This document shows, in pieces, positions 35,083-42,748 of a stretch of DNA of 64,000 nucleotides. The DNA comes from Promicromonospora sp. AC04 (GTDB lineage Bacteria > Actinomycetota > Actinomycetes > Actinomycetales > Cellulomonadaceae). Each line of letters begins with the position of its first letter. Positions within the stretch are counted from its first letter, which is position 1. Under the pieces are notes generated by a model that searched no databases, was not told the DNA's origin, and saw only the letters and a program-made list of their open reading frames with translations. Position numbers and translations under genes: made by a program. The stretch lies in contig NZ_QBUG01000014.1 of the NCBI RefSeq assembly GCF_003058225.1, positions 62,001 to 126,000 of the forward strand, read 5' to 3'.

Positions 35083-35594
35083 GCGCGGGCGCGGGTCCCG
35101 GCGCGGGTGCGGGCGAGGACGGGGGCAGGGGCGGCGGCGTCATCGTCGTCGCCTCGCCGGCCGCCCTCGCCGACTCCGCGGGCAGGACCGCCACCGGCGA
35201 GTGGTTCGAGATCACGCAGGAGCGGATCGACGCGTTCGCCGACGCCACCGAGGACCACCAGTGGATCCACCTCGACGCGCGGCGGGCGGCCGCCGGGCCG
35301 TTCGGCTCCACGATCGCGCACGGGTACCTCACCCTGTCGCTGCTGTCGCACCTGGCGTCCCCGCTCGTTCAGGTGGGCGGCACCAGCATGGTGATGAACT
35401 ACGGCCTGGACCGGCTGCGGTTCCTGGCGCCGGTGCCGGCGGGCTCACGCGTGCGGGCCGTCACGGAGATCCTCTCGGCCGAGCCGGCGTCGACCGGCGT
35501 GCGTCTCGCCTCGAAGGTCACCGTCGAGATCGAGGGGTCCGAGAAGCCTGCGCTGGTCGCGCACACGCTGTCGCTCTACATACCGGAGGCCTGA
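35079..35594 (+). CDS. MaoC family (R)-enoyl-CoA hydratase/dehydratase
   Basis: 171 residues. After a Gly-rich start, the hot-dog fold contains ITQERIDAFADATEDHQWIHLD, where Asp and His form the hydratase 2 catalytic pair, and GPFGSTIAHGYLTLSLLSHL, the hydratase overhang motif. It hydrates enoyl-CoA or dehydrates 3-hydroxyacyl-CoA. Translationally coupled to the SDR. Pathway (fatty acid or polyhydroxyalkanoate related) is unresolved. Confidence 0.88.
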   Translation: MSAGAGPGAGAGEDGGRGGGVIVVASPAALADSAGRTATGEWFEITQERIDAFADATEDHQWIHLDARRAAAGPFGSTIAHGYLTLSLLSHLASPLVQVGGTSMVMNYGLDRLRFLAPVPAGSRVRAVTEILSAEPASTGVRLASKVTVEIEGSEKPALVAHTLSLYIPEA

Positions 35595-35653
35595 GGCTTC
35601 GCCGAGCGGTGTACGGACGGTCCTGAGGTGCCGCAGTGTTGCGGGGGAATGGT

Positions 35654-35705
35654 TTGACAGGCGCGCCAGCGCGCGGTGTACTGGAGTTATCGAACGTATG
35701 TTCGA
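35654..35705 (+). promoter_or_regulatory. SOS promoter: TTGACA-N17-TGTACT with LexA box TCGAACGTATGTTCGA
   Basis: The -35 (35654-35659) and -10 (35677-35682) are separated by an ideal 17 bp. The perfect actinobacterial SOS box TCGAAC-N4-GTTCGA follows at 35690-35705, over the expected transcription start, 51 bp before imuA'. LexA there would block initiation until DNA damage. Confidence 0.85.
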
Positions 35706-35756
35706 TGATGTCCCCGACCACCGGTCTCCACCGGCAGACACCATCGCTGGAGGGCC

Positions 35757-36875
35757 ATGACCGTTGTAACAGTCTCCTCGGAGACCAGCACCGACGCCGA
35801 CGCCGACGACGCGGTCGCGGACACCAGGCACGCCCAGGCGCTCGCAGCCCTGCGGTCTGCCGAGGCGCGCACCGGTGTGCGCAAGCAGGCCACGGTCGCA
35901 CGAGCGGTTCAGCCGGTCCGCACTGAGCACACTGAGCAGGCCCGCACTGAGCAAGCCCGCACCGAACAGCGCCGTGCCGAACAAGCCCGCATCGAGCAGT
36001 CCCGGGTTCCGGTCCGGGCGCTGAGGGGTGGGCTGACAGCTGGGCCCGCGACCGAGCCTGCGCCGTCGGGCAGCCGGGCGGGCGCGGGCGGTCCGGGCGA
36101 GGAAGCGCGCGTCCTGCCCGTCCACCCGCATCTCGCGGCCCTCCTGCCCGACGGCGGCCTGCGCGCCGGAACCACCGTCATGGTCCGGGGCTCGACGTCG
36201 CTCCTGCTCACCCTGCTCGCCGAGGCGTCCCGCGACGGGGCCTGGACCGTGCTGGTCGGGTACCCGGCGGCCGGGATGGCCGCCGCGGCCGACGCCGGGT
36301 GCGACCTGGCGCGCACCCTGGTGGTGCCGCTGCCTGCCGGGTCGGGTGTGGACGCGCCCGCCGTGCTCGCGGCGCTGATCGACGGCATGGACGTGGTGGT
36401 GGTCGGGCCGGGTGTGGCGCTGCTGGACCACGACCGTCGTCGGCTGTCGGCGCGCGCCCGCGAACGGGGAACCGTGCTTGTCCCCGCCCTACCCGCCCCC
36501 GCGTTGAGCGCCGGATCTTCGACCCTCCGACGTCCGTTGGCAGGGCGAGGATCCAGCACTCGACGGGGAGTGGGGGACAACGGCTGGCCCGGCGCGCAGG
36601 TGGTGCTCGAGGCCGTCGGCGGGGGTTGGGCGGGGATCGACCATGGGACGGGCTGGCTGCGGCGCCGGACCTTGCGGGTGCGGCGCACCGGGCGGGGGAG
36701 CGCGGCGCGGCCCCTGCACCTGGACGTGGAGGTGCCGGTGTGCCGGGCGGCCGGGGGCGCGGAGCTCGCCGACGGGCTCGTCTCCACGGCCACGTCCGCG
36801 GTGACCGCGGTGACGCGAGCGGAGGCGCCGGACAGTGCGACCGAGAGCCGACCGCAGCTGGAGCTGGTCGGATGA
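35757..36875 (+). CDS. imuA': ImuA' mutasome protein (RecA/SulA-like)
   Basis: 372 residues. The RecA-like core (about 113-235) reads LAALLPDGGLRAGTTVMVRG, TVLVGYPAAGMAAAADAG, MDVVVVGPGVALL. It lacks a clear Walker A, as usual for ImuA'. ImuA' links ImuB and DnaE2 in damage-induced mutagenesis. GGAGG sets the ATG. Two oddities: five 15-bp units (35930-36004) encode an RTEQA-type repeat at about 58-83, and a hairpin element at 36502-36565 inserts about 22 residues (249-270) in frame. It overlaps imuB by 4 bp. Confidence 0.85.
   Translation: MTVVTVSSETSTDADADDAVADTRHAQALAALRSAEARTGVRKQATVARAVQPVRTEHTEQARTEQARTEQRRAEQARIEQSRVPVRALRGGLTAGPATEPAPSGSRAGAGGPGEEARVLPVHPHLAALLPDGGLRAGTTVMVRGSTSLLLTLLAEASRDGAWTVLVGYPAAGMAAAADAGCDLARTLVVPLPAGSGVDAPAVLAALIDGMDVVVVGPGVALLDHDRRRLSARARERGTVLVPALPAPALSAGSSTLRRPLAGRGSSTRRGVGDNGWPGAQVVLEAVGGGWAGIDHGTGWLRRRTLRVRRTGRGSAARPLHLDVEVPVCRAAGGAELADGLVSTATSAVTAVTRAEAPDSATESRPQLELVG
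35930..36004 (+). repeat. Five 15-bp tandem units inside imuA'
   Basis: Units such as CACTGAGCAGGCCCG and CACTGAGCAAGCCCG, increasingly diverged to the right, encode ARTEQ-like pentapeptides. They lie in the N-terminal linker ahead of the RecA-like core, where length change is probably tolerated. Confidence 0.85.
36502..36565. repeat. Palindromic element (family A) inserted in frame in imuA'
   Basis: Arms 36502-36524 and 36543-36565 (23 nt each) pair with five differences around an 18-nt loop. The right arm contains ATCCAGCACTCGACG, matching ATCCAGCACTCAACG of the intergenic element at 46538-46600. It is translated as ALSAGSSTL through SSTRR and keeps the frame open. Confidence 0.8.
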
Positions 36876-38722
36876 CGTCCCGTGCCGGTCGCGCCGGCCG
36901 CGCTATCCGTACTGACCAGGCCGCTCGTACTGACCAGGCCGCTCGCGCCGAGCGGGCTCCGGGAACGGCAGCGGCGGGGGTTGCCACCCGCACCGCCTGC
37001 CTCTGGGTGCCCGACTGGCCGGTCGTCGCCGCCCTGGTCGTCGCCGGGCTGGGCCCCGAGGTGCCCGCCGCCGTCACGGGCGGACCCGGCGGGCGGATCG
37101 TCGCGGTGTCCGCCCCCGCGCGCAGCGCCGGGGTGCGCCGCGGCATGCGCCGTCGCGAGGCCCAGGGGCGCTGCCCCGACCTGCAGCTCTGGCCCGCCGA
37201 CGACGCCCGCGACGCCCGCGAGTTCGAACCCGTCGCCGTGGCCGCCGAGACCGTGGTCTCCGGGCTGGAGATCGCCCGCCCGGGACTGCTCCTGCTGCCG
37301 TCGGGCGGCGCGGCCCGCTACCACGGCTCCGAGCACGACCTGGCGCGCGAGCTGACCGAGCAGGTCGCCGTCCGCACCGGCCACGAGTGCCAGGTCGGGG
37401 TCGCGGACGGTTTCCTGGCGGCGGTCCTGGCGGCGCGCGACGACGCCGTCGTGCCGCCGGGCGCCTCGCGGGACTATCTCGCGCCCCACCCCGCGGCTGT
37501 GCTCGTGCACGCCCGGCCCGCCGACCGGGCGCTGACCGAGCTGGTCGACCTGTGGCGCCGCCTCGGCGTCCGCACGCTGGCCGACCTGTCGGCCCTGCCC
37601 GACGCCGCCGTCGCCGCCCGGTTCGGCGACCTCGGCGTCTGGGCGCAGCGCCTCGCCCGCGGCCAGGACGTGCGGCCCCCGGCCCGACGTCGGCTGGAGG
37701 AGGACCTGACCGTCACCGAGGAGCTGGACCCGCCGGCGCACCGGGTCGACGTCGCCACCTTCGCCGCCCGCCGCCTGGCCGAGCACCTGCACGACGACCT
37801 GCACCGGCGCGGCCTGGCGTGCGGGCGGCTGCGGATCACGGCGCGCGCTGTCGACCCGGTCACGGGCGAGGCCCGCACCCTGGAACGGCTGTGGCGCACC
37901 GACGACACGCTCGGCGGGCTGTCGGCCGCCCGGATCACCGACCGGGTGCGCTGGCAGCTCGAGGGCTGGCTCACGGCGTCGTCCCTCGGGCAGGGCGAGG
38001 CGCCCGCCCCGATCGCGGGCCTGACCCTCGCCGCGGAGGAGGTGGCCCCCGCGGGAGCCCTGCAGCCGCGCCTCTGGGGCCCCGGCGCGGGTGAGGATCT
38101 GCGCGCCCGGCGCGCCGTCGAGCGGGTGCAGGCCCTGCTCGGCGGCGACGCCGTGCTCACCGTGCGGCTCCAGGGCGGGCGCGACCCCCGCGACCGCGTC
38201 CAGCTCGTCCCCTACGGCGAGCAGGTCCCGCCCGAGCGCGATCCCGACCGGCCCTGGCCCGGCGCCCTGCCGCCCCCGGCGCCGTCGTTCGTGCTGCCCG
38301 AGCCCGCCCCCGCGCACGTGCTCGACGCCGACGGCCGCCCCGTCGTCGTCGACGTGCGGCTGGCGATCAGCGGCGAGCCGGCGCGCGTCGTCGTGCCCGG
38401 CGGCGGTGCGGGCGACGCGCGGGGTGGCGGTGATGGCGGCGGCGGAGGCGATGGCGGCGGTGCGGGTGGCGGCGGTGTAGGCGATGGCGGTAGCGGCGCG
38501 GGTGGCGACGTGGGTGGCGGTGCGGACGACGGCGACGCGTGGGCCGGCCTCGACGCCGTGGTCGTCGACTGGGCCGGGCCGTGGCCCGTCGCCGAGCGGT
38601 GGTGGACACCCCGGGGCAAGCGCCGTGTGTTCCTCCAGGTGGTGACTGATCTCCCGGGCGACGTGGGGTTGCTGCTGTCGTCGTCGGCCGGGCAGTGGTC
38701 GCTGGAGGCCCTCTATGACTAA
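36872..38722 (+). CDS. imuB: ImuB, catalytically inactive Y-family polymerase of the mutasome
   Basis: 616 residues. CLWVPDWPVVAALV starts the palm, but the acidic catalytic residues of active Y-family enzymes are absent; DVRPPARRRLEEDLTVTEELDPPAHRVD marks the little-finger start. ImuB acts as the hub binding the beta clamp, ImuA' and DnaE2. The C-terminus holds a Gly/Asp-only stretch (about 38398-38535) before VVDWAGPWPVAERWW. Two 18-bp units (36909-36944) duplicate an RTDQAA hexapeptide near the start. The ATG overlaps the imuA' stop (ATGA). Its stop is 143 bp before dnaE2. Confidence 0.88.
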   Translation: MTSRAGRAGRAIRTDQAARTDQAARAERAPGTAAAGVATRTACLWVPDWPVVAALVVAGLGPEVPAAVTGGPGGRIVAVSAPARSAGVRRGMRRREAQGRCPDLQLWPADDARDAREFEPVAVAAETVVSGLEIARPGLLLLPSGGAARYHGSEHDLARELTEQVAVRTGHECQVGVADGFLAAVLAARDDAVVPPGASRDYLAPHPAAVLVHARPADRALTELVDLWRRLGVRTLADLSALPDAAVAARFGDLGVWAQRLARGQDVRPPARRRLEEDLTVTEELDPPAHRVDVATFAARRLAEHLHDDLHRRGLACGRLRITARAVDPVTGEARTLERLWRTDDTLGGLSAARITDRVRWQLEGWLTASSLGQGEAPAPIAGLTLAAEEVAPAGALQPRLWGPGAGEDLRARRAVERVQALLGGDAVLTVRLQGGRDPRDRVQLVPYGEQVPPERDPDRPWPGALPPPAPSFVLPEPAPAHVLDADGRPVVVDVRLAISGEPARVVVPGGGAGDARGGGDGGGGGDGGGAGGGGVGDGGSGAGGDVGGGADDGDAWAGLDAVVVDWAGPWPVAERWWTPRGKRRVFLQVVTDLPGDVGLLLSSSAGQWSLEALYD

Positions 38723-38787
38723 GCCGTCCCGGCCAAGTCGGCAGTCTCCTGAGCTGGCAGCTCGACGTCGGCAGTTTGCGCCACAAG

Positions 38788-38847
38788 TTCGGCACTTTGC
38801 ATCGAGGTCGGCTCAGCGCTGGACCGACCTCGATGCAGACTGCCGAC
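38788..38847. repeat. Hairpin repeat (family B, copy 1) between imuB and dnaE2
   Basis: Arms 38788-38811 and 38824-38847 (24 nt, three differences; inner 13 bp GCATCGAGGTCGG perfect) flank the 12-nt loop CTCAGCGCTGGA. The copies at 53754 and 55101 share the GAGGTCGG inner arm and nearly the same loop. GTCGGCAG pieces recur just upstream (38738-38775). A role in attenuation before dnaE2 is possible. Confidence 0.85.
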
Positions 38848-38865
38848 CTCGCAGGGGGGCCTGGG

Positions 38866-41800
38866 ATGGATAGGCACATGCCTTACGCCGAGCTGCATGC
38901 GCATTCCGCGTTCAGCTTTCTTGACGGTGCCTCCCACCCCGAGGAGCTTGCCGCCGAGGGTGCGCGCCTCGGGCTGAAGGCGCTTGCGATCACGGACCAC
39001 GACGGGCTGTACGGGGTGGTGCGGTTCTCGGAGGCCGCGAAGAAGGTCGGGCTGCCCACCGTGTTCGGGGCCGAGCTGCATCTGCCGGTTGCCTCGACCG
39101 GCTCGATCGGCTCGATCGGCTCGATCGGCTCGATCGGCTCGATCGGCTCGATCGGCTCGGCCGGCTCGGCCGGCTCGGCCGGCTCGGCCGGCTCGGCCGG
39201 CTCGGCCGGCTCGGCCGGTAGGACGGGCTCGACCGGTAGGACGGGCTCGACCGGTAGGGCAGGCTCGGCCAGCGGGCGTGGCTCGGCCGCCGGCCGGGGC
39301 GCGCCCGTGCTGGACCCGCCCACCGGCACTCCCGACCCGCGCGCCACGCACCTGCTCGTGCTCGCGCGCGGCGATCAGGGCTACCGCAACCTGTCGAGCG
39401 CGATCGGCACCGCGCACCTGGAGACCGGGGTCAAGGGCGCGGCCAAGTACACGCTGGAGGGCCTGGGTGAGGCGTCGAACGGCGAGTGGCTGATCCTCAC
39501 GGGCTGCCGCAAGGGCGCGGTCCGCCAGGCCCTGATGCCCCCGCTGAGTGCTGGATATCTGTCCCCTCGGAACGCGTCGATGGAACGGCAGGGGGAGAAC
39601 CGGAGCGACCGGTTCGACGCGGGGCGGCGGGAGCTGGAGCGGCTGGTCGACAGCTTCGGGCGGGACAACGTCGCCGTCGAGATCACCGCTACCGGCGACC
39701 CGCGCGACGCCGACCTGCACGACGCGCTCGCCCTGCTGGCCGCCGAGGCGCGCCTGCCGCTGGTCGCCACCACCGCGGCGCACTACGCGCGACCCCGGGA
39801 CGCCGACCTGGCGGGGGCACTGGCCGCAGTCAGGGCCCGGTCGAGCCTGGACGACCTGGACGGCTGGCTGCCCGGCGCCCCCACCGCTCACCTGCGCAGC
39901 GGCGCGGAGATGGCGCGCCTGCACCGCAGGTACCCGCAGGCAGTGCCGACGGCGGCCGCGCTGGGCGAGGAGTGCGCGTTCGACCTCGACCTCATCGCGC
40001 CCGAACTGCCGCCCTACGACGTGCCGCCCGGGCACGACGAGAAGTCCTGGCTGCGCGAGCTCGCCTACCAGGGAGCGGAGCGGCGGTACGGCCCTCGGGA
40101 GGGCAACAAGAAGGCCTGGAAGCAGATCGACTACGAGCTGGAGATCATCATCCGCCTGGGTTTCCCCGGGTACTTCCTCGTGGTCTACGACATCGTGGAG
40201 TTCTGCCGCACCCAGGGGATCCTCGCGCAGGGCCGGGGCAGCGCCGCCAACTCCGCGGTCTGCTACGCCCTGGGGATCACCGCGGTGGACGCCGTGAAGT
40301 ACGGCCTGCTGTTCGAGCGGTTCCTCGCCGAGGCGCGCAACGGGCCCCCGGACATCGACGTCGACATCGAGTCGGTGCGGCGCGAGGAGGTGATCCAGCA
40401 CGTCTACGAGAAGTTCGGGCGCACGCACGCGGCACAGGTCGCGAACGTCATCTCCTACCGGCCCCGGTCAGCGGTGCGCGACGCCGCCCGCGCGCTCGGC
40501 TACGACATCGGGCAGCAGGACGCGTGGTCCAAGAGCATCGAGCGCTGGGGCTCGCTGAAGCCGAAGGCGACCACGCCGCCGTCGGGCAGCACCGTGCCCG
40601 ACGGCGAGACGACGGCGTCGACGTCCCCGTCGGCCACCCCACCGAACAGGACAGCTGCCAAGGATGCTCAGCTCGCGGCACTGTGGGGCCCGCGGGAACC
40701 GCGGCCGCACGCCGGTCACACGAGCACCGGGCGCACCGCCCCGGGACGCACGAGCACGGGCAGCCCCGGGGTCTTCCTCGACGTGCTCGGCGAGGACCAG
40801 CGCGCACCCGGGGAGCCGCGGCCGAGCCGCGCCGACGACACCCACGACGTCGTGCCGTTCCGTACGCCGCCGTCGGCCGTGGAGGAGGGGGAGATCCCCG
40901 ACGACGTGCTCGACCTGGCCGACCGGATGCTCCGCCTGCCCCGGCACCTGGGCATCCACTCGGGCGGCATGGTCATGTGCGACCGCCCGGTGATCGAGGT
41001 CGTTCCCGTGGAGTGGGCCCGCATGGAGGGCCGCACGGTGCTGCAGTGGGACAAGGAGGACTGCGCGGATGCGGGACTGGTGAAGTTCGACCTGCTGGGC
41101 CTGGGCATGCTGACCGCGATCCGGTACGCGTTCGAGTTCGTGCACGAGCACACCGGGGAACGTCTCGAGCTGCACAGCCTGCCGGAGGACGACCCGCTCG
41201 TGTACGACCTGCTGTGCGCCGCCGACACCGTCGGCGTGTTCCAGGTGGAGTCACGCGCCCAGATGGCGACGCTCCCGCGCCTGCAGCCGCGAGACTTCTA
41301 CAGCATCGTCGTCGAGGTCGCGCTCATCCGGCCCGGCCCCATCCAGGGCGGGTCGGTGCACCCGTACATCGAGCGGGCCCGCGGCCGCCAGAAGGTGGAG
41401 TACCCGCACGAGCTGCTGGAGAAGACGCTGAAGCGGACGCTGGGGGTGCCGCTGTTCCAGGAGCAGCTCATGCAGATGGCGACCGACATCGCCGGGTTCA
41501 CGCCCACGGAGTCCGACCAGCTGCGGCGCGCCATGGGGTCCAAGCGGTCGGAAGAACGCATGGAGGCGCTGCGCGATCGGTTCTACGCGGGGATGGCGGA
41601 CAACGGTGTCGAGCCAGACAAGCAGGACGAGATCTTCGAGAAGCTCAAGGCGTTCGCCGACTTCGGCTTCCCCGAGTCGCACGCCTACTCCTTCGCCTAC
41701 CTCGTGTACGCGAGCGCATGGCTCAAGGTGCACCACCCGGCCGCGTTCTACGCGGGGCTGCTCGCGGCCCAGCCCATGGGGTTCTACTCGCCGCAGTCCC

Positions 41801-42747
41801 TGGTCGCCGACGCGCGCCGACACGGGGTGCGCGTGCTGCGCCCCTCGGTGACGCAGTCGCGGGCCCTGGCCACCGTGGAACGACTCCCGGCCGACGACGA
41901 CGGCGGTGGTGGTGCGCCGGTTGACCATGCGGTTGCTGCGGGACCGCGGGCCGCTTCCGGTAGTAGTCGCATGGTCAACACGCCGGTCGACCTGCAGCTT
42001 GCGGTGCGTATGGGGCTGGAGTCCGTGCGGGGGATCGGGAAGGAGAAGGCTGAGGAGATCGTCGCGGGTCGCGACGCCGCCGTCGGGCGCGACGCCGGGC
42101 GCGATGCCGTCGCCGACCCGTCCGGAGGTGCGGGGTTCGCGTCGCTGCGGGACCTCGTGCAGCGGGTCGAGCTGTCGACAGCGCAGCTCGAGGCGCTCGC
42201 GACGGGCGGCGCGCTGGAGTCGTTCGGCGTCGAGCGCCGGGCAGGCCTGTGGGCCGCTGGCGCGCTGGGCCAGGAAGGGCCGACGACGCTGCCCGGCGTC
42301 AGCGTCGGCGTCGAGGCCCCGGTGCTGCCGGGGATGAGCGAGATCGAGCTGTCGCAGGCCGACTCGTGGGCCACCGGCGTCACACCCGACTCGTACCCGA
42401 CCCAGCACGTGCGGCCCGGGCTGGAGGCGGCGGGCGTGCTCACCGTGGCGCAGGCGCTCGTGACGGAGGCGGGGCGCCGGATCGCCGTCGGCGGGGTGGT
42501 GACGCACCGCCAGCGGCCGGGCACTGCCGGGGGAGTGACGTTCCTGTCCCTGGAGGACGAGACGGGGCTGCTCAACGTGATCTGCACCGTGGGGCTGTGG
42601 CAGCGGTTCCGGAAGGTGGCGCGGTCGGCGTCGGCCATGGTGGTGCGGGGGCGGATCGAGGCGGCCGACGGCGCCGTGAACCTGCTGGCGGAGCACCTGT
42701 CCACTCTGACGCTGGGGGTGCCGGGGCGGTCGCGGGACTTCCGGTGA
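38866..42747 (+). CDS. dnaE2: Error-prone DNA polymerase III alpha subunit DnaE2
   Basis: 1293 residues, about 200 more than usual for DnaE2. The PHP domain begins YAELHAHSAFSFLDGA; the polymerase active site includes PDIDVD (495-500) in DIDVDIESVRREEVIQHVYEKFGRTHAAQVANVISYRPRS order; helix-hairpin-helix (SVRGIGKEKAEEIV) and OB-fold regions follow. It carries out damage-induced mutagenic synthesis with ImuA'/ImuB. Extra length comes from repeat insertions: SIG/SAG/RTGSTG repeats at about 76-138, a palindrome at 226, a Thr/Pro-rich stretch at about 565-650, and a second palindrome at about 1019-1038. ATG 38866 follows a G-run; ATG 38878 is possible. Confidence 0.9.
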   Translation: MDRHMPYAELHAHSAFSFLDGASHPEELAAEGARLGLKALAITDHDGLYGVVRFSEAAKKVGLPTVFGAELHLPVASTGSIGSIGSIGSIGSIGSIGSAGSAGSAGSAGSAGSAGSAGRTGSTGRTGSTGRAGSASGRGSAAGRGAPVLDPPTGTPDPRATHLLVLARGDQGYRNLSSAIGTAHLETGVKGAAKYTLEGLGEASNGEWLILTGCRKGAVRQALMPPLSAGYLSPRNASMERQGENRSDRFDAGRRELERLVDSFGRDNVAVEITATGDPRDADLHDALALLAAEARLPLVATTAAHYARPRDADLAGALAAVRARSSLDDLDGWLPGAPTAHLRSGAEMARLHRRYPQAVPTAAALGEECAFDLDLIAPELPPYDVPPGHDEKSWLRELAYQGAERRYGPREGNKKAWKQIDYELEIIIRLGFPGYFLVVYDIVEFCRTQGILAQGRGSAANSAVCYALGITAVDAVKYGLLFERFLAEARNGPPDIDVDIESVRREEVIQHVYEKFGRTHAAQVANVISYRPRSAVRDAARALGYDIGQQDAWSKSIERWGSLKPKATTPPSGSTVPDGETTASTSPSATPPNRTAAKDAQLAALWGPREPRPHAGHTSTGRTAPGRTSTGSPGVFLDVLGEDQRAPGEPRPSRADDTHDVVPFRTPPSAVEEGEIPDDVLDLADRMLRLPRHLGIHSGGMVMCDRPVIEVVPVEWARMEGRTVLQWDKEDCADAGLVKFDLLGLGMLTAIRYAFEFVHEHTGERLELHSLPEDDPLVYDLLCAADTVGVFQVESRAQMATLPRLQPRDFYSIVVEVALIRPGPIQGGSVHPYIERARGRQKVEYPHELLEKTLKRTLGVPLFQEQLMQMATDIAGFTPTESDQLRRAMGSKRSEERMEALRDRFYAGMADNGVEPDKQDEIFEKLKAFADFGFPESHAYSFAYLVYASAWLKVHHPAAFYAGLLAAQPMGFYSPQSLVADARRHGVRVLRPSVTQSRALATVERLPADDDGGGGAPVDHAVAAGPRAASGSSRMVNTPVDLQLAVRMGLESVRGIGKEKAEEIVAGRDAAVGRDAGRDAVADPSGGAGFASLRDLVQRVELSTAQLEALATGGALESFGVERRAGLWAAGALGQEGPTTLPGVSVGVEAPVLPGMSEIELSQADSWATGVTPDSYPTQHVRPGLEAAGVLTVAQALVTEAGRRIAVGGVVTHRQRPGTAGGVTFLSLEDETGLLNVICTVGLWQRFRKVARSASAMVVRGRIEAADGAVNLLAEHLSTLTLGVPGRSRDFR
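39091..39270 (+). repeat. Nested 9-bp and 18-bp tandem repeats in dnaE2
   Basis: GGCTCGATC repeats six times, then GGCTCGGCC seven times, then an 18-bp GGTAGGACGGGCTCGACC-type unit two to three times. They encode SIG, SAG and RTGSTG repeats in a loop of the PHP domain, between GAELHLPV and the DPRATHLLVLARG strand. Slippage expansion is the likely origin. Confidence 0.9.
39542..39605. repeat. Degenerate family-A palindrome in dnaE2
   Basis: The left arm contains GAGTGCTGGATAT, 13 identical nt with the intergenic element at 46538-46600; the right arm is eroded. It is read in the same frame as the imuA' copy, giving LSAG in both proteins, and adds about 21 residues starting at 226. Confidence 0.65.
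41921..41978. repeat. Palindromic insert (family D) in dnaE2
   Basis: Arms 41921-41943 and 41956-41978 share TTGACCATGCG exactly; of five differences in 23 positions, four still pair as G-U in RNA. Loop 12 nt. Encodes LVDHAVAAGP-like residues in a linker before the helix-hairpin-helix. No second copy is seen in this window. Confidence 0.75.
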
Positions 42748-42748
42748 G

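Noticed and set aside
38398-38535. Frameshift or assembly error in imuB
   Set aside because: The Gly/Asp-rich tract keeps one frame and the conserved C-terminus (VDWAGPWPVAERWW) continues in it.
39091-39270. CRISPR-like tandem repetition
   Set aside because: Units are 9-18 bp, contiguous without spacers and encode SIG/SAG peptides within dnaE2; it is a coding microsatellite.
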